Shown: positions 43,702 to 53,190 of the stretch, piece by piece
Layout of the letters: each line of letters starts with the position of its first letter
How positions within the stretch are numbered: position 1 is the stretch's first letter
Source of the DNA: an uncultured Clostridium sp.
GTDB lineage: Bacteria; Bacillota; Clostridia; Clostridiales; Clostridiaceae
Direction of reading: 5' to 3'
DNA: 64,000 bases
Assembly: GCA_900548455.1 (NCBI GenBank)
Contig: URKQ01000014.1
Span: 1 to 64,000, forward strand
Made by a program: the position numbers and the translations under genes
Notes under the pieces: model-generated
Databases searched by the model: none
The model's input: the letters and a program-made list of their open reading frames with translations, nothing else
Told to the model about the DNA's origin: nothing

Positions 43702-45690
43702 ATGATTGATAAAAACAAAATTAGCATCGATATGATAGAGAAAGACTTAAAATACTTAGAACTTCTTTCTTGTAATTTCCCTACTATTTCAGATGCTTGT
43801 ACTGAAATTATTAATTTAGAAGCTATATTAAATTTACCTAAAGGCACAGAACATTTTCTTACTGACCTTCATGGTGAATATGAAGCCTTCCAACATGTTT
43901 TAAAAAATGCATCTGGAGTTATCAAAAGAAAAGTTAATGATATTTTTGGTAATACTTTAAGAGAATCAGAGAAAAAAGCACTCTGCACTCTTATTTATTA
44001 TCCTGAACAAGCTATAGATATTTTTCTAGAAAAGGAAGACGACCCTGATGATTGGTATAAAATTACTTTAAACCAACTAATACAAGTTTGCCGAAATGTA
44101 TCTTCAAAATATACTAGGTCTAAAGTTAGAAAAGCGCTACCTCAAGATTTCTCGTATATTATAGAAGAACTTTTACACGAATCCCAAGTAATTCCTGATA
44201 AACAAAAATATTTCAACGGGATTTTGGATACTATAATTTCCATCGGTAGAGCAAAAGAATTTATTATAGCAATATGTAATGTAATTCAACGTCTTACTAT
44301 AGACACACTTCATATTGTAGGTGATATATATGATAGAGGTCCTGGTGCCCATATTATTATGGATACTTTATGTAACTATCATTCCTATGATATTCAATGG
44401 GGAAATCATGATATTCTATGGATGGGTGCTGCTGCTGGAAATGCTAGTTGTATATGCAATGTAATTAGAATTTCAACCAGATATGCTAATTTAGATACCC
44501 TAGAAGATGGTTATGGTATAAATCTACTTCCATTAGCTCGTTTTGCTATGGAAGTATATCAAGATGATCCGTGCAAATCTTTTAAACCAAAGGTGAATGA
44601 TGATTATATAAAAGAAAATGACTTAAAGCTTATGGCTCAAATGCACAAAGCTATCTCTATAATACAATTCAAATTAGAAGGTGAAATTATAAAAAACCAT
44701 CCAGAATTTGAAATGGATGATAGATTATTACTAGATAAAATTAACTATGATAAAGGAACTATTTCTATTAATGATGAAGAGTATGAATTAAATGATACTA
44801 ATTTTCCTACAATAGATCCTAAAAACCCATATGAACTTACTGAGGATGAGGAAGACCTAATTAACAAATTAAAACTTTCATTTGTTAATAGTGAAAAATT
44901 AGAAAAACATATACGTTGCCTATATACTAAAGGTAGTTTATATTTGAAACGAAATTCAAATCTTTTATATCATGCTTCTATTCCTTTAGAAGATAATGGT
45001 TATTTTAAAAAAGTTAAAGTAAAAAACAGTGAATTTTATGGTAAAGAGTATCTAGATGTTGTTGATAGAATTGCTAGAGAAGCTTATTTTTATAATGAAA
45101 ATCACACAGAAAACTCTTATGCCCTTGATTACATGTGGTATCTATGGTGCGGTCCTGATTCACCACTTTTTGGAAAATATAAAATGGCTACTTTTGAACG
45201 ATACTTTGTAAATAATAAAGAAACTCATAAAGAAAAAAAATGCCCTTATTTCGAATTAAGGGACAATGAAGAAATTTGCAATAAAATTCTAGTTGAATTT
45301 GGATTATCACCAGAAAACTCTCATATAATAAATGGACATGTGCCAGTAAAAACCCTTAAAGGTGAAACTCCAATAAAAGCTAATGGAAAACTTCTTGTGA
45401 TTGATGGTGGTTTTTCTAAAGCCTACCAACCTGAAACAGGTATAGCTGGATATACTTTAATTTATAATTCTTACGGATTACAACTAGTACAACATGAGCC
45501 TTTCGAATCAACTCATACTGCAATTGCTGAAGGTAAAGATATATTATCTACTACTTTTATTCTAGAATATACAGCTAAAAGAATGACTGTAAGAGATACT
45601 GATATTGGAAAAGAGCTTATTGAACAGATTAATTCTCTTGAAAAACTTTTAACAGCTTATAGAAAAGGCTTAATTAAAGAAAGAAAATAG
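43702..45690 (+). CDS. fbp: Fructose-1,6-bisphosphatase, class III
   Basis: This Firmicutes-type FBPase for gluconeogenesis has 662 residues from the ATG at 43702, which has AAAGGAG six bases upstream. The frame is open back to 43618 but lacks a ribosome site. Metallophosphoesterase motifs are seen: TDLHGEYEAF (DxH), DTLHIVGDIYDRGPG (GDxxDR), WGNHDILWMG (GNHD) and IINGHVPVKT. It is unrelated to class I FBPases. An amino-acid fermenter would need it to make sugars from pyruvate-level carbon. It stands alone. Confidence 0.96.
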   Translation: MIDKNKISIDMIEKDLKYLELLSCNFPTISDACTEIINLEAILNLPKGTEHFLTDLHGEYEAFQHVLKNASGVIKRKVNDIFGNTLRESEKKALCTLIYYPEQAIDIFLEKEDDPDDWYKITLNQLIQVCRNVSSKYTRSKVRKALPQDFSYIIEELLHESQVIPDKQKYFNGILDTIISIGRAKEFIIAICNVIQRLTIDTLHIVGDIYDRGPGAHIIMDTLCNYHSYDIQWGNHDILWMGAAAGNASCICNVIRISTRYANLDTLEDGYGINLLPLARFAMEVYQDDPCKSFKPKVNDDYIKENDLKLMAQMHKAISIIQFKLEGEIIKNHPEFEMDDRLLLDKINYDKGTISINDEEYELNDTNFPTIDPKNPYELTEDEEDLINKLKLSFVNSEKLEKHIRCLYTKGSLYLKRNSNLLYHASIPLEDNGYFKKVKVKNSEFYGKEYLDVVDRIAREAYFYNENHTENSYALDYMWYLWCGPDSPLFGKYKMATFERYFVNNKETHKEKKCPYFELRDNEEICNKILVEFGLSPENSHIINGHVPVKTLKGETPIKANGKLLVIDGGFSKAYQPETGIAGYTLIYNSYGLQLVQHEPFESTHTAIAEGKDILSTTFILEYTAKRMTVRDTDIGKELIEQINSLEKLLTAYRKGLIKERK

Positions 45691-45721
45691 AAGTCTATTT
45701 TTTCTTATAATATTAAAAACA

Positions 45722-45756
45722 AATATCCCATGATACTTGTAGTACCATGGGATATT
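45722..45756. terminator. Terminator between fbp and htrA
   Basis: The 11-bp stem AATATCCCATG/CATGGGATATT, with a few inner pairs, has a TTTGTTTTT tract on the minus side. It mainly ends the htrA transcript and may also serve fbp. Confidence 0.85.
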
Positions 45757-45788
45757 CCTTTATAAATTGTAATATTGGCCTTATAATT

Positions 45789-47186
45789 TTATTCTGCTAC
45801 TAGTTCTGCAGACATGGTTTTACCATTTCTAACAAATTCAACTTGCATAGTATCTCCGTCGTTATATCCACCTTTTATCTCATTTAATTCTTCGACAGTT
45901 TTAACTTCTTTTCCTCCGAATTTAGTAATTACATCTCCTGGCTGTAATCCGCCTTTTTGAGCAATACTAAAATCTTCAACTCTCTTTATAAACACTCCTA
46001 CTGGTAAGTCATATTGTTTTGACAAATCTTCAGTAACATTTACAACAGATATTCCTAATGTTATTTTTTGTTTTACAAGCATATCTAATTTACTAATAGC
46101 ATCATTTATTGGAATTGCAAAACCTATTCCTTCAACACCTGTTGCTTGAATTTTAGCAGTGTTAATTCCAATTACTTGCCCTTGTGAATTTATAAGTGGT
46201 CCACCACTGTTTCCTGAATTTATAGCTGTATCCGTTTGGATTAAATTCATTGATGTACCATCTTCATTTTGAACCTCTCTCTTAACAGCACTTACAATTC
46301 CTGTGGTTACTGAACCTAAATATTCTTTTCCAAGAGGATTACCTATTGCAATAACTTGTTCACCAGCTTTTATATTATCTGAATTCCCAAGTTCAACAAC
46401 ACCTGGCATTTTAACATCTTCAGTTATTTTAACCACTGCTAAATCTGCTGCCTCATCATAATTAACAACTTTCGCATCTACTTCTTTACCTGTACTAAAA
46501 ATAACCTTAACCTGTGTACTATTCTTTATTACATGGTAATTTGTTAGAACGTATCCATCCTCTGAAAAAATAGCTCCTGATCCAAGTCCTTCTTGTTCAC
46601 CCATACTAAATCCAAACATATTTGTTGCTATAGATTTTGTAGAAACTCCTACAACTGCTGGTGAAACTTGATCAACTATACTTGGAATATCAATTCCACC
46701 AATTGCACTTAGGGATGTAGTTTCTCCTATAGATGCTCCTGCACTAATTTCCTTTTTTACATCTGCTATTGCAGAATCAAAATTATTTTTCATAATTCCA
46801 TAACCTGCCGCAGTTCCAATTGATCCTCCTAATATAGAACAAATAAGTGCAACTGCAATATATGATCCCATAGATTTATTTCCAGACTTATTTTTCTTTT
46901 CTTTCTTAACTTTCTTTTTATCTTCCTTATTTTCCTCTTTATTTTCTTCTTTAGAATTTTCCTCACCTATTGGACTCATATTAGGAATAGTATCATAACT
47001 TGTATCTTGTATCATGGTAAAATTGATATTAGATTCCTCATTGCCATGAACCGTATTACCTTCATTGTAGCTATTATTATTTTCATTGGCATCTTTACTT
47101 ATATTTTTTTCTACATTGTCGTTGTTTGAATTTTGTCCAGTATAGCTATTTTCATTATTCATATCTTTACCTAAATTATTATCCAT
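45789..47186 (-). CDS. htrA: HtrA/DegP-like membrane-anchored serine protease
   Basis: A 465-residue protein. It has a long Asn/Glu/Lys-rich cytoplasmic tail (about 1-105), one membrane segment (SYIAVALICSILGGSIGTAAGYGIM, about 108-132), a trypsin-like domain and one PDZ domain at the C-terminus. The catalytic triad is in LTNYHVI (His), EAADLAVVKI (Asp) and NSGNSGGPLI (Ser). It degrades or refolds damaged extracytoplasmic proteins. The architecture is the usual Firmicutes HtrA type. It is probably stress-induced, but no clear operator was seen upstream. Confidence 0.96.
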   Translation of the reverse strand: MDNNLGKDMNNENSYTGQNSNNDNVEKNISKDANENNNSYNEGNTVHGNEESNINFTMIQDTSYDTIPNMSPIGEENSKEENKEENKEDKKKVKKEKKNKSGNKSMGSYIAVALICSILGGSIGTAAGYGIMKNNFDSAIADVKKEISAGASIGETTSLSAIGGIDIPSIVDQVSPAVVGVSTKSIATNMFGFSMGEQEGLGSGAIFSEDGYVLTNYHVIKNSTQVKVIFSTGKEVDAKVVNYDEAADLAVVKITEDVKMPGVVELGNSDNIKAGEQVIAIGNPLGKEYLGSVTTGIVSAVKREVQNEDGTSMNLIQTDTAINSGNSGGPLINSQGQVIGINTAKIQATGVEGIGFAIPINDAISKLDMLVKQKITLGISVVNVTEDLSKQYDLPVGVFIKRVEDFSIAQKGGLQPGDVITKFGGKEVKTVEELNEIKGGYNDGDTMQVEFVRNGKTMSAELVAE

Positions 47187-47310
47187 TTAAAATTCCCCCT
47201 TATCGAGATCTTTATCTTCAATTATTGTTTACTAACTCTATATTTATTATTATCAATATTAATGTGTCATTTCGGTGACCAAAATGTGAAAGAATTCTTA
47301 AATGGACCTA

Positions 47311-47345
47311 AAAAGACTGCTAACCCTTAGTTTTAGCAGTCTTTT
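47311..47345 (-). terminator. Terminator of the 89-aa protein gene
   Basis: A 13-bp perfect stem AAAAGACTGCTAA/TTAGCAGTCTTTT lies 14 bp past the stop. Confidence 0.9.
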
Positions 47346-47358
47346 AATATATCACAAT

Positions 47359-47628
47359 TTAAAATCTATACCTGTGATCGCTCATATCTAGATTTTCAAT
47401 AATAGAATCTATACCCATATCACTATTTAAATTCATATCAGAATTTAAATCATCAAATACTATTTCATCTGCTACTTCCATATCATAAGATTTTTTGCTC
47501 TTCTCTCTAGCTGCTTTTAATTCTTTTTCCTTTATTTCTTCTAATGTGGAATCTGAAATAGGTGTAGTTGCGACATTGTTTAGATTACTGTTATTGTTAT
47601 TATGCTTCTTGTACTTACCTTTACCCAT
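47359..47628 (-). CDS. Small acidic hypothetical protein
   Basis: An 89-residue protein I do not recognise. It starts with a basic, Asn-rich segment (GKGKYKKHNNNNSNLNN), has a charged helix (EEIKEKELKAAREKSKKSYDMEV) and an acidic tail (DEIVFDDLNSDMNLNSDMGIDSIIENLDM) ending HRYRF. It has no signal peptide or Cys. A strong ribosome site (AGGAGGGATATT) and its own terminator support a real gene. It lies between htrA and pepT. Confidence 0.7.
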   Translation of the reverse strand: MGKGKYKKHNNNNSNLNNVATTPISDSTLEEIKEKELKAAREKSKKSYDMEVADEIVFDDLNSDMNLNSDMGIDSIIENLDMSDHRYRF

Positions 47629-47731
47629 AATATCCCTCCTAGATTTTTATCATACTAATTATTAAAATTTAATCTCACAATTAGTTTGTATTAAACAACT
47701 AGGATTTATGTATGGAAAAGGCTATGAAATA

Positions 47732-48949
47732 TTATTTTTCAGCATATAAAGTTATAATCTTTACAATTGTTTCTACTGCTTTTTCCATAGAATCTATTGG
47801 AATAAATTCATATTTGCCATGGAAATTATGTCCTCCAGTGAATAAGTTTGGAGTAGGAAGTCCCATAAAGGATAATCTAGCACCATCTGTACCTCCTCTT
47901 ATTGGAACAACTATTGGATCAATATTTAATGACTTCATAGCTTCTACAGCTGTTTCTACAATATGAATACTTGGTTCTACCTTTTCCTTCATATTGTAAT
48001 ATTGATCTTTTATAGTAACTTCAACAGTGCCTTCTCCATATTTCTTATTTAAGAAATCTACAACTTCCTTAAATAAGTTTTTCTTATCTTCAAATTTACT
48101 TCTACAATGATCTCTAATTATATATGTCATTGTTGATTTTTCAATTGTACCAATCATGTCACTTAACATAAAGAAACCTTCATAGTCACATGTATATTCT
48201 GGTCTTTCATTGAATGGAAGTAAGTTGTGTAATTCCATAGCAATTTGTTGAGAATTTATCATCTTATTTTTTGCACTGCCTGGATGAACATTTCTTCCAT
48301 TAATAATAACCTTAACTCCAGCAGCATTAAAGTTTTCATATTCTAGTTCTCCTAGTGCTCCACCATCTACTGTGTATGCAAAATCTGCTCCAAATTTTTC
48401 AACATCAAAATGATCAGCACCCTCGCCTATTTCTTCATCTGGAGTAAATGCAACTTTAATAGTTCCATGTTTTATTTCTGGATTATTAATTAAATATTCC
48501 ATTGCAGTTATAATCTCAGAAACCCCTGCTTTATCATCTGCCCCTAAAAGTGTTGTTCCATCACTAGTAATTAAAGTCTTTCCGATATACTCTTCTACTT
48601 CTGGAAAATCTTTAACCTTTAATAAGGTATTCTCATTTAACTTAATGTCTCCACCTTTATATTCAATTAATTGAGGATTTACATCTTTTCCTGAATAATC
48701 TGGAGCAGTGTCCATATGTGATATAAAACCTATAGTAGGTATTTTTTTCTCTGTATTAGCTGGAAGTGTAGCCATTACATATCCATTTGCATCTAAAGTA
48801 ACATCCTTCATTCCAACACTAATTAATTCATCATGTAAAGCCTTTGCTAATACTAATTGCTTCTCAGTACTAGGCGTTGTTCCTGTTGATACACTTGATT
48901 GAGTATCAAATTTAACATATTCTAAAAATCTTTCAGTAACTCTTGACAT
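47732..48949 (-). CDS. pepT: Peptidase T (tripeptide aminopeptidase)
   Basis: A 405-residue M20-family zinc aminotripeptidase. Metal and catalytic motifs occur in order: GFISHMDTAPDYSG, LLGADDKAGVSEI, FTPDEEIGEGADHFDVEKFGADFAYTVDGG, HPGSAKNKM and the C-terminal GGHNFHGKYEFIP. It frees amino acids from tripeptides in the cytoplasm, in keeping with the organism's proteolytic life. It is monocistronic. Confidence 0.97.
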   Translation of the reverse strand: MSRVTERFLEYVKFDTQSSVSTGTTPSTEKQLVLAKALHDELISVGMKDVTLDANGYVMATLPANTEKKIPTIGFISHMDTAPDYSGKDVNPQLIEYKGGDIKLNENTLLKVKDFPEVEEYIGKTLITSDGTTLLGADDKAGVSEIITAMEYLINNPEIKHGTIKVAFTPDEEIGEGADHFDVEKFGADFAYTVDGGALGELEYENFNAAGVKVIINGRNVHPGSAKNKMINSQQIAMELHNLLPFNERPEYTCDYEGFFMLSDMIGTIEKSTMTYIIRDHCRSKFEDKKNLFKEVVDFLNKKYGEGTVEVTIKDQYYNMKEKVEPSIHIVETAVEAMKSLNIDPIVVPIRGGTDGARLSFMGLPTPNLFTGGHNFHGKYEFIPIDSMEKAVETIVKIITLYAEK

Positions 48950-49182
48950 GTTTTTCCCACCTTTTAAAATATTCTAACAAATACATTATACAGCTAATTT
49001 CCAAATTTTTTAACCTTAATAATATATTTCCCCCCATAATTAATAAAATGTACAATTTTTATTATAGCTGAGATATTTAATTGTAATAAAATATGTATAT
49101 TAATAAATATATTTATTTGGTATAATAACCTTGACTAGATATTTATTTTTCTCAATATAATGATTTAATTTGGAGGGTAATT

Positions 49183-49671
49183 ATGTTAGATTTTAGTAAA
49201 TCATTAAATTTTCAGGAATATCTTGAAAAACAACATGATAAGCATGGAAATATCCAAGATAAAACCTACGATGAAACTGAACTTTCAGGAAATGCTAAGG
49301 AAGAAATTAAAAAATTAAATAAGACAATTCATGCTGCTATTTTTACAGAAGGATTTTGTCCAGACTGTATCGTAACTATTCCATTTCTTCAAAAATTAGC
49401 TGAAGAAAATTCTAATTTAAAACTTCATTTCTTTCCTAGAACAGGCTTTGAAGCTTTCTTAGAAGAAGCGGTTGGATGTCAAAACATTCCTACTGTAATA
49501 ACTTTTACTGAAGCTACTGAACCTAAAGGCGCATACATAGAAATGCCAGAGGAATTAAGAGAAAAAATGCCAATCATATCTAATGAGGAAAGAAAAGTAC
49601 TAGTTGGTGAATATAGAGCTGGAAAATACAATGATTTGATTGAAAAAGGATTACTAAATATAATTTTATAA
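49183..49671 (+). CDS. Thioredoxin-family protein with CPDC motif
   Basis: A 162-residue cytosolic thioredoxin-like protein. After about 45 charged residues comes a beta strand and the active-site sequence FTEGFCPDCIVTIPFLQKLAEEN (CPDC), then the thioredoxin helix and a strand with NIPTVITF (cis-proline). It is longer than ordinary thioredoxin, and the redox partner is unknown. It has its own promoter region and a strong terminator. Confidence 0.87.
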   Translation: MLDFSKSLNFQEYLEKQHDKHGNIQDKTYDETELSGNAKEEIKKLNKTIHAAIFTEGFCPDCIVTIPFLQKLAEENSNLKLHFFPRTGFEAFLEEAVGCQNIPTVITFTEATEPKGAYIEMPEELREKMPIISNEERKVLVGEYRAGKYNDLIEKGLLNIIL

Positions 49672-49675
49672 AATT

Positions 49676-49703
49676 AGGAGTGTTGCAATTAAGCAACACT
49701 CCT
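49676..49703. terminator. Terminator between the thioredoxin-like gene and the 1139-aa gene
   Basis: The 11-bp stem AGGAGTGTTGC/GCAACACTCCT is followed by T7 rightward, with A/T on the other side. It serves the two convergent genes. Confidence 0.92.
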
Positions 49704-49710
49704 TTTTTTG

Positions 49711-52700
49711 TTATACTATAGTTCCATTTGGAATTATTCTAAATAGTTGAACATTATCTTGAGATACTATAGCGCTATTGTCAGTATTTGGTGTACCTCC
49801 TGATTCTCCATAAGGTACATAAACAAAGCTTTGACGAGCAGTAGCTGGATTAATAGCTGCAGCTGTTGCAAATAAAGTCTGACCTGCTGTTGAAGGTGCT
49901 AGTTTTATTGTTAATGTTGTCTTAGCTGTATCTAATATCATTGTAGCTGTCCATCCATTAATATTAGTAGCTCCACCTGTTATTGCTGTATTGAAAGTAA
50001 GGTTAAACTTACCTAATCTAGCTCCTGTAAAGCTTACTGTAACAACGGTATTACCACCACTTACAGCAGTAGCTACAGTTCCTACTGTTCCTACATATTG
50101 TGTGGTTATTGGACTACTAAAGTTCAATGTTAATACATAGTTTTCATCAACTGCTGTTGATCCTGAACCTGTTGCTGGATTATACTTCCAAGAAACACTA
50201 TTAGCCTTTAAGATATCTACATGCTCATTAGTAAATGGACTTATTGGTTTTCCATTTACATCTGTAATAACTATTGGAATTATAGTTGAAGTTGAAGTAC
50301 TCATATAAAGATTATTTAATACTGTATCGCTAATGCTTGGTAATTCAGTTGTAATTTGTACACTATTTGGTCTTGAACCACCTATTGATGGTACTGGAGT
50401 TCCAGTGGCAGTTTCAAATAATGGTAAAGTTACTCCTCCATTTATATAAGCTGCGTCAAAATCAGTAACAGCGTAATTAGAAACAGATTTTTCAAATAAA
50501 AGTTCCACTAGAGCAGTCTTAGCTGAATGGTTTACATTTAGAAGTCCTATACTAGTTAATGCTGTTGGAATATTGTTAGTTACACCAACAGTTACATTCC
50601 CTACTATAAGCTTATTAAATATATCTGTTGACTTAGGTGAAGTAACAACTCTTAAAGATATTGTTTGACCACTCTTAAATGAATCTGCTGGGAAAGTTAG
50701 TGTAAGCTTATTAAATGGATAACCACCTACTACTGCACTTATAGGATTAATATTATAAGTTGTTCCACCATCATTAGATGCTACAAAGTCACTCATATCT
50801 ATTGTTCCAAACAAGTTATTAGCATAACTTGTAACTCCACTATTAAGTGTAATAACTATTTGATTATCATTACTTACTGTAGTTGTATTCCCAGTAGCAC
50901 TTATATTTAATTTGTTTACAAATTCATCAATTTTAACTGTTGTGCAAAGTGGATAGATATTACCTGATTTACTTCTTACATAATATACATTTTGTCCTTG
51001 AACATATCCTGCGTGAATAATGTTAGGATTTGTTCCTGTTCCTATTATAAAATCTGACATAGAATTTACTGGGAAAGTATATCTAATCCATCTATCATCA
51101 TAAACATCGTCAATATCAGTAATAACTCCACCAACAGGTGTATTAAATACATAATTTACGTATGCTGGTGTTGTTAATGTGGAATCCCAGTACTCCATAA
51201 CATAATTAACTGGTGTTAATACAGAATTTACACCATTAGAAGTAACATCCATCTGCTTATCAAACATTATAATCATTGCGTTATCGGTATTTCCCAACTT
51301 ACCAGAAGTACTATCAGGCACTGTTGCAATAACCTTAGTAATCTTTGGTGCAACATAATCTATAACTTCAAAGGTTCTAGGTGTTGTCTGAATATTTACT
51401 CCTGTAAAATCTTCAATAGGATCATATGCAGTTAAAGTATACATTCCTGTAGATAATACACTTGGAATAGTTAAAGTAAATTGCATATTATTCTGTCCAG
51501 ATACTACTGTTATAGAGTTAGCAGGAATAGTAATTACATTTCCATCAGGATCCTGTAACATATAGTTTAAAGGATTCTGAGCTGAATTATTACCTGTCCC
51601 TATAGTCATCTTTTCATTGTACACAATTCTTATTTTAGTATCTGTAGGATTCATTCCTGGAGTTTCTTGATAAGCATTTATGAATTTAGGTTGTGTTGGT
51701 GGTACAGGTATTGTTGCTTGATAGGAAGGTGTATCAAGTCCTGATGCATCAAGAACAGTTCCTACCTCTACTGTTGCTGTTGGAATTGGTAGTAAATTAG
51801 TTGCAGATGTATCATCCAATGTATATAACAACTTACTAAATCCATTTCCAACCCACTGTACATCATCTACTGTTAATGAAGTTTTGTTTAATGGATCAAG
51901 AACTAAACTTAAATTAAAATACTTAGCAGCAGTTCCCTCTGTTTCAACACAAACATTATCTTCAAATTCAACTTGAACTTCATGATTTGAAAGTGCTGTT
52001 ACAGTATCAACCTCAGTTGCTACTTGATTTCTAGTACAAGTAAATGGTTTTTCAAAGTTTGCAATTATTCTTCCGCTATAGTCCATTAATGGTACCGTTA
52101 AATTACGAGTTGTTGTTAACGTATAGTTAACTATTAAAGAGTTTTGAGTTCCTGTATTAAAATCTGATATATTTCTCTGAAGTACCATTCTTCTATTATC
52201 TGGGCTTATTATAGCACTAAAAGGATGTGTCTCAGTAGCTGTACCTTTATTCTTAGTTAAATAAATATCTCCAAGCCATTCTGGTGCATTCGGTGTTACA
52301 CTTATATTGTCTCCATAGTATCCAATATAAAAGTTGTTTAATTCATCTTCATTTGTTGGGTCTGTTAGTGATAATGCTTTTAAGTTTTTAACTGGATAAT
52401 CAAACTCTATTGCAAGAAGTCGTGTTCCTAGAACTTTTACTGTACAGTTATTTTGATTCATCATTGGGAATGAATTAAAATCAAAACTATAAAGTCCTGA
52501 TGTTAAAGAGCCGCTATTATAAACTTCTACCTTATATTGAGTATTAGGTTCAAATAATACTGGAGTTGTACCAGAAACTATAACAGTTTTTAATTTAGGA
52601 TTTTGTTCTGTACTTTGTGCAGGATTTGCTAAATTTAATTTATCTACTACTTGAATTTGAATTTCTGTTAGATCAGTAATACTTGTTCCAACCTTTTGTA

Positions 52701-53130
52701 CTTTTACAGATATATCATTTGTAAATGGAATATTTAATTCTAAATCAAAGCTAAATGGGTTAAACTTACTTAAACTTATGATTTGTAATGGCTCGCTCAT
52801 ATACAATCCTCCATCTATAAACTTCAATGTTAAAAAGTCATCACTTTCATTAATGAAGCTTAATTCTCTTTTTTGTTTAATATCTAAAGTAAGGGTTATA
52901 TCTATTCTTTCTTCTAATCCTACAGGTAAATTAATATAATCATAAACTTCATCATCTAAATATACCCCTAATAAGTCTCCATTGTTGTCTTTATCAGTTT
53001 CTATTTCTAGTCTTACATTATAATTGCCTTCCTCTAGGATTAACTTATTATCATCTAAAATAGCTCCTCCCGTATATATTTTGAAATTATCTTCATGTAT
53101 AATTAATGCTTCAAAGCTATCAATTCGCAT
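49711..53130 (-). CDS. Large leaderless multi-domain Ig-like (SbsA-type) protein
   Basis: A 1139-residue protein without signal peptide, membrane segment or LPXTG anchor. It starts MRIDSFEALIIHEDNFKIYTG. From about residue 170 it is a chain of beta-sandwich units rich in Thr, Ser, Asn and Val. Each resembles a bacterial SbsA/Big_5 Ig-like domain (for example PKFINAYQETPG...IRIVYNEKM near 480 and PKITKVIATVPD...IIMFDKQMDV near 595). A motif SPKSTDIF near 830 recurs in the divergent 327-aa protein. A consensus-quality sigma-K promoter precedes it. The inference is a large structural protein of the spore surface made in the mother cell; the function is not proven. Confidence 0.85.
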   Translation of the reverse strand: MRIDSFEALIIHEDNFKIYTGGAILDDNKLILEEGNYNVRLEIETDKDNNGDLLGVYLDDEVYDYINLPVGLEERIDITLTLDIKQKRELSFINESDDFLTLKFIDGGLYMSEPLQIISLSKFNPFSFDLELNIPFTNDISVKVQKVGTSITDLTEIQIQVVDKLNLANPAQSTEQNPKLKTVIVSGTTPVLFEPNTQYKVEVYNSGSLTSGLYSFDFNSFPMMNQNNCTVKVLGTRLLAIEFDYPVKNLKALSLTDPTNEDELNNFYIGYYGDNISVTPNAPEWLGDIYLTKNKGTATETHPFSAIISPDNRRMVLQRNISDFNTGTQNSLIVNYTLTTTRNLTVPLMDYSGRIIANFEKPFTCTRNQVATEVDTVTALSNHEVQVEFEDNVCVETEGTAAKYFNLSLVLDPLNKTSLTVDDVQWVGNGFSKLLYTLDDTSATNLLPIPTATVEVGTVLDASGLDTPSYQATIPVPPTQPKFINAYQETPGMNPTDTKIRIVYNEKMTIGTGNNSAQNPLNYMLQDPDGNVITIPANSITVVSGQNNMQFTLTIPSVLSTGMYTLTAYDPIEDFTGVNIQTTPRTFEVIDYVAPKITKVIATVPDSTSGKLGNTDNAMIIMFDKQMDVTSNGVNSVLTPVNYVMEYWDSTLTTPAYVNYVFNTPVGGVITDIDDVYDDRWIRYTFPVNSMSDFIIGTGTNPNIIHAGYVQGQNVYYVRSKSGNIYPLCTTVKIDEFVNKLNISATGNTTTVSNDNQIVITLNSGVTSYANNLFGTIDMSDFVASNDGGTTYNINPISAVVGGYPFNKLTLTFPADSFKSGQTISLRVVTSPKSTDIFNKLIVGNVTVGVTNNIPTALTSIGLLNVNHSAKTALVELLFEKSVSNYAVTDFDAAYINGGVTLPLFETATGTPVPSIGGSRPNSVQITTELPSISDTVLNNLYMSTSTSTIIPIVITDVNGKPISPFTNEHVDILKANSVSWKYNPATGSGSTAVDENYVLTLNFSSPITTQYVGTVGTVATAVSGGNTVVTVSFTGARLGKFNLTFNTAITGGATNINGWTATMILDTAKTTLTIKLAPSTAGQTLFATAAAINPATARQSFVYVPYGESGGTPNTDNSAIVSQDNVQLFRIIPNGTIV

Positions 53131-53160
53131 TTATTCACAATCCTTACTTTATTTATATAA

Positions 53161-53189
53161 TATTTTATGAAGATTACCCATAAACTGTG
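53161..53189 (-). promoter_or_regulatory. Sigma-K-type (mother-cell sporulation) promoter
   Basis: Reading leftward, CACA (53186-53189) is followed by 16 bp and CATAAAATA (53161-53169). This matches the published sigma-K consensus mACm...CATAnnnTA with AC-N17 spacing and no mismatch. The predicted start is about 24 nt upstream of the 1139-aa gene. Confidence 0.7.
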
Positions 53190-53190
53190 A

